A DNA stretch of 11,402 nucleotides. Origin: Herminiimonas sp. (GTDB lineage Bacteria; Pseudomonadota; Gammaproteobacteria; Burkholderiales; Burkholderiaceae). The position numbers and the translations under genes are program-made. The first letter of the stretch is position 1. Each line of letters begins with the position of its first letter. Below the pieces are notes generated by a model. It had not been told where the DNA came from and did no database searches. It saw nothing but the letters and a program-made list of their open reading frames with translations. Below are positions 7,235 to 11,402 of the stretch, piece after piece. The stretch spans positions 1-11,402 of the forward strand of contig JACMQD010000021.1 of assembly GCA_014377155.1 (NCBI GenBank), written 5' to 3'.

Positions 7235-8092
7235 TTAGCGACGGCGGCGGCGCGCAGCGACTATGCCGAACATGCCGATTGCGAGCAGCGCCATCGAGGC
7301 CGGCTCAGGGACGTTTGTTGCCTTCGCCACTTCGAAGTTTGTGGACGTAGCGACGCCGTTGATGGTCCAGCCGATGTTGTCGACCGCACCGCTATAGCTT
7401 TGCCACCCGCTGCCAATACCCGAGCTGAAGCCGATGATGGCGGCATTTTGAAAGTAGGCTTTCCACTCGGCCAGTGTTGCGTCATAAGCGTAAGGCGTTG
7501 CATTGATATTGCCGCCGAATCCGAGCGGCGTACCAAAATTCCATAGAAAGCTGGCGTTGGAAACCGTTTCCGTAACCCATGCATCCACGGCAGTGTTGGG
7601 AGTGTTGTACACACTTTCAAATACCAGGCCACCGCGGTCCGATAGGGTTTCGAGGTTGCCGTCGGCATCGATCAGCACACGCAGAGACGCATGCTGGCCG
7701 GCTGTGGCCGTACTAGTACTATCGCGAAACCAGTCGTACGTCATCGACGACAAACCGGCAAGCGCGCCGAGCGACGTCGTCGGTGCATAATTGCCGCCAA
7801 CATTGACCGCGTTAGGCAGAAATTCAAGGTCAGCCTTGGTGTTGGCCGGGCCGGACATCGATACCGAACCGTCGCCCGAACGAGGATGCGTCGCGTCTAC
7901 CGCAGCGCTGCCTGAATTACGGACGTTGTTAAAATACCAGCCATTAGCGCCGACCACGGGCGCACCGAGATTCGTGCTGGTCGCATTGGAAAAGCTGCTG
8001 CTGGAATAGACGGCACCGGCGGCGGCGGTGCCAACGGCTAAAGCCAAACAACTTGCGACAGCACATTTTTGGACCAAGTTCGACGATTTCAT
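7235..8092 (-). CDS. PEP-CTERM sorting-domain protein (exosortase substrate)
   Basis: A 285-residue exported protein. Residues 1-26 form a Sec signal peptide (MKSSNLVQKC, then a hydrophobic stretch ending GTAAAGA). The C-terminus is a textbook PEP-CTERM tripartite signal: VPEP (261-264), a hydrophobic segment ASMALLAIGMFGIVAA (265-280) and five arginines (281-285). Exosortase is expected to recognise and cleave it, and such proteins are tied to exopolysaccharide, biofilm or floc matrix. The body is Ser/Gly/Asn-rich and probably a beta-sandwich: TYDWFRDS (118-125), SLRVLIDADG (136-145), LAEWKAYF (207-214) and GAVDNIGWTING (235-246) are blocks I recognise from related PEP-CTERM proteins. Start ATG at 8092, with AAGGAG 7 nt upstream. 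No exosortase or PrsK/PrsR gene is in the window, so sorting and control genes must lie elsewhere. A sigma-54 promoter precedes it. Confidence 0.93.
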   Translation of the reverse strand: MKSSNLVQKCAVASCLALAVGTAAAGAVYSSSSFSNATSTNLGAPVVGANGWYFNNVRNSGSAAVDATHPRSGDGSVSMSGPANTKADLEFLPNAVNVGGNYAPTTSLGALAGLSSMTYDWFRDSTSTATAGQHASLRVLIDADGNLETLSDRGGLVFESVYNTPNTAVDAWVTETVSNASFLWNFGTPLGFGGNINATPYAYDATLAEWKAYFQNAAIIGFSSGIGSGWQSYSGAVDNIGWTINGVATSTNFEVAKATNVPEPASMALLAIGMFGIVAARRRRR

Positions 8093-8127
8093 TTATTTCT
8101 CCTTGTTTTCTTATTGGCAAGGCTAAT

Positions 8128-8143
8128 AGCACAATCTGTGCCA
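8128..8143 (-). promoter_or_regulatory. sigma-54 (-24/-12) promoter of the PEP-CTERM gene
   Basis: On the minus strand, TGGCACAGATTGTGCT. It has a perfect -24 box TGGCAC and a -12 box GTGCT (consensus TTGCW, one mismatch) with the exact N5 spacing. The predicted transcript start near 8117 leaves about 25 nt of leader, which holds the AAGGAG ribosome binding site. The spacing to the gene makes this the natural promoter. PEP-CTERM genes are known to be under RpoN control with the PrsK/PrsR pair in some betaproteobacteria. Confidence 0.75.
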
Positions 8144-8192
8144 TCGATATTTTCTTTGTCTAATCAGGTACCTATGCATTTTTTACTCGTGC

Positions 8193-8205
8193 AATCAAGC
8201 GATGA
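8193..8205. promoter_or_regulatory. IHF-like site between enhancer motif and sigma-54 promoter
   Basis: AATCAAGCGATGA matches the IHF consensus WATCAA-N4-TTR with one mismatch. It lies between the candidate enhancer motif and the -24 box, where IHF bends DNA in many sigma-54 systems. It is short and degenerate, so chance is a real possibility. Confidence 0.3.
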
Positions 8206-8221
8206 TGTAAAGTGTACCGAC
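8206..8221 (-). promoter_or_regulatory. candidate enhancer site, GTCGG-N5-TTTACA (copy 2)
   Basis: On the minus strand, GTCGGTACACTTTACA, with the same GTCGG and TTTACA blocks and same internal spacing as the site at 1425-1440. It ends 63 bp from the promoter's TGGCAC. Two occurrences in 11.4 kb, both upstream of sigma-54-like promoters at matching distance, argue for a shared activator. PrsR is the likeliest by context. Confidence 0.5.
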
Positions 8222-8386
8222 AGCAAGAGTGGCACTGACTATCAAGTCGCCTTTACGAGGCCGCTGGGTTGAAGCGTGATGCTGTTTCCATAATTAAATA
8301 AGCTTGCTCCATGCGGGCAATCGTTATTTGCGCTCCTACACGGTAGCCATTATCGCGGCGTACCTACACGGCCACCATTCGTGATG

Positions 8387-8734
8387 TCAACTTGCCCTTT
8401 GTCCTATAGCGATAACGCCGGCGCCGCAGAGGGCGAGCGCCACGCCAGCGACGTCGGCCCAGGTAGGAGAAATGCCATCGACTAGCCATAGCCAGCCCAA
8501 CGCGGTTGCAATATAAACGGCACCGTACGTAGCATAGACGCGACCACTGGCTGACGGGTGCAACGTTAGCAGCCAGACAAAGATTACGAGGCTCAGTGCA
8601 GCGGGGAGAAGCAGCCAAAGGCCGCCTTTACCCGATAGCCAGATTAACGGGAGATAACACCCGACCAGCTCAGCAATCGCTGTGGCGAAGAACAATCCGA
8701 AGGTACGCGCAATCCCGGCCCAATCCATGATCAT
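8387..8734 (-). CDS. ynfA: YnfA/UPF0060 family four-helix membrane protein
   Basis: A 115-residue inner-membrane protein of the YnfA (UPF0060) family, distantly like small multidrug resistance transporters. Four hydrophobic helices are visible at about 8-31, 37-57, 66-84 and 93-111. Family signatures are present: [10 protein letters not shown] (21-30), with the charged E22 in helix 1, [20 protein letters not shown] (56-75), and [18 protein letters not shown] (81-98). YnfA homologues have been linked to efflux of cationic compounds; the substrate here is unknown. The start is set at the ATG at 8734, which overlaps the stop of the MerR-type gene as ATGA, implying translational coupling. The family-typical MDW start at 8728 is the alternative. 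Co-transcription behind a metal-sensing regulator suggests a role in metal stress, which is an inference. Confidence 0.92.
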   Translation of the reverse strand: MIMDWAGIARTFGLFFATAIAELVGCYLPLIWLSGKGGLWLLLPAALSLVIFVWLLTLHPSASGRVYATYGAVYIATALGWLWLVDGISPTWADVAGVALALCGAGVIAIGQRAS

Positions 8735-9258
8735 GCCCGTCTGATCTGTTTGAACGCGCTGGCTTCTACCGGGCTGGGCGTGTTCTCCTGCAAGGGCGGG
8801 GCGGCGTAGCATCCGCTCCGCTGGGTGGCCGACCTATCACGCTCGACCGCAGACAAGTCTTGAATCATGGCGCAATTTTTTGTGGCCCCCTGACAGCAGG
8901 CGGCATCGCAGCTTTCGACGAACAAAACCAGGCTTGCTTCAAGTTGCCGCATTTTCTCAAGCTTCGCGCGAACGCAATCAAGGCGTAGTTGCGCCAGATC
9001 CCTGACTTCGATGCACGAGCGGTCACCGTCTTCGAACAGACTGACCAGTTCCCGCACCTGTTCGATAGGGAAGCCAAAGTCGCGGCAGCGTTTGATGAAG
9101 GTTAGCCGCATTAAGTCGGCATCCCGATAATAACGCCGCCCATTTGCAAAACGCTGGGCCTGAGGTAAAAGGCCAATCTCTTCGTAATACCGGATGGTAG
9201 CTACGTTCGTATCGGTGTGCTGTGCCAGAGCACCGATAGCTAAAACAGGGTGCGACAT
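8731..9258 (-). CDS. MerR-family thiol metal-responsive regulator
   Basis: A 175-residue cytoplasmic regulator. Residues about 5-75 form the winged helix-turn-helix of MerR proteins ([42 protein letters not shown]). A coiled-coil dimerisation helix follows (about 83-116), then a cysteine-rich metal loop. C82 (in RSCIEV), C117 and C129 sit where MerR of mer operons has its Hg(II)-binding triad (C82, C117, C126). C121 and C122 are extra, giving C-x3-CC-x6-C. The tail after about residue 140 is longer than usual and has C150. It should bind the operator between itself and the divergent gene and activate on binding a soft metal such as Hg, Cd or Pb; which one cannot be read from the sequence. Start ATG 9258, with AGAGG 6 nt upstream. 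Its stop overlaps the ynfA start. Confidence 0.9.
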   Translation of the reverse strand: MSHPVLAIGALAQHTDTNVATIRYYEEIGLLPQAQRFANGRRYYRDADLMRLTFIKRCRDFGFPIEQVRELVSLFEDGDRSCIEVRDLAQLRLDCVRAKLEKMRQLEASLVLFVESCDAACCQGATKNCAMIQDLSAVERDRSATQRSGCYAAPPLQENTPSPVEASAFKQIRRA

Positions 9259-9279
9259 GATGATCCTCTAAAAAAGTAC

Positions 9280-9310
9280 TTGCTCCTAAAGTTACTTGAG
9301 GTCGTATCTT
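9280..9310 (+). promoter_or_regulatory. MerR-type promoter with 19-bp spacer and dyad operator
   Basis: The -35 box TTGCTC (9280-9285) and -10 box TATCTT (9305-9310) are separated by 19 bp, the stretched spacing that marks MerR-regulated promoters. The spacer carries the dyad CCTAAAGTTACTTGAGG (9285-9301), where 14 of 17 positions agree with its reverse complement. It drives the plus-strand gene at 9353 and is likely also bound to control the divergent regulator. Confidence 0.85.
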
Positions 9311-9352
9311 GAGTGCAAGCACAATATTCGTGTGCCTTCAACAGGAGAAATC

Positions 9353-9651
9353 ATGAACGAAACGCAAATGCAGCGCGGGTCAACGGTTGCAAGGGTAGGA
9401 ACTGCGGGAGCCACCGGCGTCGCGCTGGCTGCCTGCGCTGCATGCTGTGCGCCTTGGTCGCCCCCTTGTTCGCATGGTTAGGGCTGTCCAGTATTGGCAT
9501 GGCAACGACCGGTTGGTATGTGGGGATAGCGGTCGGGTCTGCTCTGGTACTGAGCGGGATTCTATTGTTTCGCCGCTATGAAGCCAAGAATCGTACGCAA
9601 GCTTGTCAAACAGACGGCGGTTGCGGATGTGGCAGCAATTCGATGACCTGA
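9353..9651 (+). pseudogene. MerT-like cysteine-rich two-helix membrane protein, disrupted by a frameshift
   Basis: The frame opens at ATG 9353 behind a good ribosome binding site (AGGAG, 5-6 nt spacing). It reads MNETQMQRGSTVARVGTAG onward to ...ACAACCAP, then collapses into a short out-of-frame tail ending at 9481. The -1 frame continues with sensible protein to TGA at 9651. Restoring one T in CCTTGG (9452-9457) gives a 99-residue protein: helix 1 (about 18-45) with CxxCC-A-PLVAPLFAWLGLSS, helix 2 (about 54-73), and a C-terminal CGCG metal-binding-like tail (C85, C91, C93). The CC-x-x-L helix resembles the first helix of the mercuric transporter MerT, which has three helices. It lies directly downstream of the MerR-type promoter. 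It could be a real pseudogene, a sequencing error, or less likely a programmed shift. Confidence 0.7.
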
Positions 9652-9998
9652 CAACTGACGGTTATCGGCCCAACAACAGCCGAAAAACAGCCTGCGGAGC
9701 TGTCAGCGAACTTGGTCGCCGATCCGCCGTGCTCTACGGTCGCACCGATGAATGTAATTTCTTCCGCGACCAAAGATTGCAGGCCTGCGATCCCGATCCG
9801 GAGCCTATCTTTGCGGTGTTCTAAGTGCTTTTACTCGCCGCACCCGTCTGCCATGATCTCATGTCTGAATTTGGCAAACTCGTTCAAGATGTTTGCCAGT
9901 GAACGTCGGGGCGGACGACTGCGCAATTCATCACCCACGCGCTCAATTTTCACTCAGGTCTGGTTACAGCTTGGTCAGCATGAATTTTCTCGCTAAAG
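9652..9998. other. intergenic stretch, nothing assignable
   Basis: 347 bp between the frameshifted gene and the secreted protein gene. A stem (TCGGC 9665-9669 with GCCGA 9679-9683) follows the stop at 9651 but has no T-run. A minus-strand frame from just below a stop near 9832 down to 9606 reads as plausible protein (GIAGLQSLVAEEITFIGATVE, then HGGSATKFADSSAGCF). It has no standard ATG start or ribosome binding site, and the plus strand of the same DNA is also open. I could not assign either strand. Confidence 0.35.
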
Positions 9999-10433
9999 TT
10001 AATTACGCACGGCGCGAGCAGCACCAACGATGCAACGTCCTGCGATACACGTGGCGCCTGGATCGGCAAGCGTGGTGCAGTTTAAGATGATTCCGCTGCT
10101 TTTCTGTTCCTCGTCGAGCCGTACACCGTAGGCAACCACCAGGCTTTTGAGCTTACTGACATCGACCCGGTCGCTCGCGTAAGCGAGGTATTCTCCTGGT
10201 CCACCACATGCCCTGCTAATTACCGCAATCGACTTGCACTGTTGAGAGGATTCGCACGCGGCATCGCCAATCTCGACGTCGATTAGCGCCCTATCCGTTT
10301 TGGACTGCGCGGCGGCAGTCTCTGCCTGCACCCGGCCAGGCACCACGCTGCAAACAACGCTGGCCAACAGCAAGAAGCCGTACATGCGAGACATAGGGAA
10401 AACAAAAGTTCGAGCCAGCTGCTTTAGACGCAC
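9999..10433 (-). CDS. secreted six-cysteine protein, function unknown
   Basis: A 144-residue exported protein. The start is placed at GTG 10433, which has a perfect AAGGAG (10439-10444) 5 nt upstream. The ATGs further in (MSRMYG) lack any ribosome binding site, and the long open extension to 10679 looks non-coding. Residues 1-37 form a long signal peptide (basic MRLKQLARTF, core FLLLASVVCSVV, likely cleavage VQA^E). The mature part holds six cysteines (C60, C66, C76, C119, C129, C134), compatible with three disulfides. Characteristic blocks are DVEIGDAACESSQQCKSIAV (52-71), ACGGPGEYLAYAS (75-87) and DPGATCIAGRC (124-134). I have a sense of similar uncharacterised proteins in Burkholderiales with the IGDAxC...QC...ACGGP pattern, but cannot name a family. 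It probably works in the periplasm. Confidence 0.75.
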   Translation of the reverse strand: MRLKQLARTFVFPMSRMYGFLLLASVVCSVVPGRVQAETAAAQSKTDRALIDVEIGDAACESSQQCKSIAVISRACGGPGEYLAYASDRVDVSKLKSLVVAYGVRLDEEQKSSGIILNCTTLADPGATCIAGRCIVGAARAVRN

Positions 10434-10444
10434 AATCGCTCCTT

Positions 10445-10821
10445 CATTTTCGGCAGTACATTTTGCCACGGTGATTTTTCGATTACCGAACGCTGTTACG
10501 GCGACGATCAGGTGAAGTATGACGTCGGGATAAATCGGTCCAAACGACATCCCTACCACCAGGAAGGGTCGCTGACTTAACAGCAACGTCGACATCGAGC
10601 CGGAATTATTCCAGTACTTACGCTTTGTATTCAGATTTAAAAAACGTGGTCGATTGCATTTTTTTATTTTCATAACCAAATAACTACAGGCAGAAACATA
10701 AAACTAAATGATTTGTTTAACCAGTCATTTTAGCCTCGACGCATAGTGCTGGTTTCAATGCGTCCTTTAAAACTCGATCCAAAGCACACGTCGCGCTTTT
10801 GTGGTTTCACTTTCCTTCCGT
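10445..10821. other. AT-rich intergenic stretch with a small hairpin
   Basis: About 380 bp between the secreted protein gene and the GFA-type gene. The 10445-10679 part is an open extension of the secreted protein frame but has no coding character. The 10640-10740 part is AT-rich and may hold the promoter of the secreted protein gene, though I see no convincing -35/-10 pair. GACGCAT (10738-10744) and ATGCGTC (10758-10764) form a perfect 7-bp inverted repeat with a 13-nt loop. It may serve as a 3' structure for the gene ending at 10822. Confidence 0.4.
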
Positions 10822-11253
10822 CTACACAATGGGCAAAAACCGCACATACCCCGCAATACTAGGCCCGGCGACAGTTGTCTTATCTTTGGGATGCGTGCGT
10901 CCCTCATTTACCGGCACTTCTTCAAAATCAAAGGGGCTAATGCCGTCCAGGCAGGCGACATTGATACCGTATTGATTCGGGTTCGATCGGCGCTGGTGAT
11001 GCGTGTAAATCCCGCACTTCGAACAAAAATAGTGTTTTGCCTCCATGGTATTGAATTGATAAAGGGTCAGTGCTTCTATCCCAGACATGACCTCGATATC
11101 CTTCAGCTCGGCGGAAACCGCAACAGCGCCACGCATACGGCAATAGGAGCAGTTACACCGGCGGACCGTGTTCAGCCCGTCAGTGAGCCGAACATTAAAT
11201 TGCACGATCCCGCAATGACACGCGCCATGCACCACGCCTACGCTGTTTTCCAT
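10822..11253 (-). CDS. GFA/CENP-V-fold zinc-binding protein
   Basis: A 143-residue cytoplasmic protein of the glutathione-dependent formaldehyde-activating (GFA) family. Zinc-ligand motifs occur in the family order: CHC (C12, C14) in HGACHCGIVQF, CNCSYC (C33, C35, C38), and CSKC (C77, C80) followed by GIYTHH. The first and last pairs make the structural zinc site. The middle cluster corresponds to the catalytic zinc site in Gfa. GFA members are often annotated as S-(hydroxymethyl)glutathione synthase, but most short homologues are untested, so a specific reaction should not be assumed. The start ATG 11253 has GGAG 5 nt upstream; the longer open frame to 11388 has no start signal. It stands alone, with no formaldehyde dehydrogenase gene nearby in the window. 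Confidence 0.9.
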   Translation of the reverse strand: MENSVGVVHGACHCGIVQFNVRLTDGLNTVRRCNCSYCRMRGAVAVSAELKDIEVMSGIEALTLYQFNTMEAKHYFCSKCGIYTHHQRRSNPNQYGINVACLDGISPFDFEEVPVNEGRTHPKDKTTVAGPSIAGYVRFLPIV

Positions 11254-11402
11254 ACGATCTCCAAGGGATGCTTTACTTTCGAATGCAATGCAAATAATTT
11301 TTCGCTTAACTTCAGTCCCTACAACCTGCCAAGTCCGCATCCTGAAAAGCAGAAAACATCGTCTGCAGGTATAGTCGCACGATGCCATCGTCTCCGCATC
11401 CC
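11254..11402. other. upstream region of the GFA-type gene, right edge
   Basis: 149 bp without a gene. On the minus strand, TTGGCA lies in the upstream part and could be a -35 box, but no good -10 follows at 16-18 bp. An AT-rich patch occurs around 11290-11302. Nothing else is seen. Confidence 0.3.

Noticed and set aside
6980..7546. 188-codon plus-strand frame
   Set aside because: More than half is antisense to the PEP-CTERM gene; no ribosome binding site and no family features.
8335..8371. Two copies of CCTACACGG, 28 bp apart, between the ynfA and PEP-CTERM genes
   Set aside because: Only nine bases and two copies, with poorly matching flanks; not enough for a repeat family or operator claim.
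9452..9470. Programmed -1 frameshift site in the MerT-like gene
   Set aside because: No canonical X-XXY-YYZ heptamer in frame at the break and no clear stimulatory structure downstream; a one-base deletion or sequence error is simpler.
9606..9834. Minus-strand frame opposite the end of the MerT-like gene
   Set aside because: Reads like protein but has no normal start codon or ribosome binding site and overlaps the sense gene; probably a shadow frame.
10434..10679. N-terminal extension of the six-cysteine protein to an ATG at 10679
   Set aside because: AT-rich, non-coding-looking, and it would bury the signal peptide; the GTG at 10433 has a perfect ribosome binding site.

Overview
The window looks like chromosomal DNA of a betaproteobacterium, most likely a member of the Oxalobacteraceae (Herminiimonas/Collimonas/Herbaspirillum type). 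The basis is moderately GC-rich coding DNA, a PEP-CTERM exosortase substrate, a PatZ-like acyl-CoA synthetase/acetyltransferase, and a small HTH protein of a kind I associate with that family. The genus is inferred, not shown. Almost all recognisable genes are on the minus strand. There is no CRISPR array, tRNA, rRNA or complete insertion sequence.

Layout, left to right: the N-terminal part of a UvrD/Rep-type helicase running off the left edge (1-738, -); a 94-residue HTH regulator (947-1231, -) behind an AT-rich upstream region; an 889-residue PatZ-like fusion protein (1516-4185, -); a VOC/glyoxalase-fold protein (4366-4773, -); a secreted two-cysteine protein (5020-5505, -); about 1.7 kb of gene-poor, apparently decayed DNA (5506-7234) holding an acidic ORF without a start codon and a very strong hairpin; a PEP-CTERM secreted protein (7235-8092, -); a metal-response cluster in which a MerR-type regulator (8731-9258, -) is translationally coupled to a YnfA-type membrane protein (8387-8734, -) and is divergent from a frameshifted MerT-like cysteine-rich membrane protein (9353-9651, +), with a textbook 19-bp-spacer MerR promoter between them; a secreted six-cysteine protein with a GTG start (9999-10433, -); and a GFA/CENP-V-fold zinc protein (10822-11253, -).

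The most interesting signal is regulatory. The PEP-CTERM gene and the small HTH gene, almost 7 kb apart, each have a sigma-54 type -24/-12 promoter (TGGCAC-N5-[T/G]TGCT followed by AT). Upstream of each lies the same split motif, GTCGG-N5-TTTACA on the transcribed strand, 63-64 bp from the promoter element. This matches the architecture expected for a sigma-54 enhancer-binding protein. The PrsR-type regulators that accompany exosortase systems are the obvious candidates. It suggests that the HTH gene belongs to the same regulon as the exosortase substrate.

The metal cluster appears to be a compact detoxification or efflux unit. A cysteine-rich MerR sensor controls a MerT-like uptake or sequestration protein, here disrupted by a one-base deletion, and a small four-helix membrane protein. 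No merA or merP is visible.
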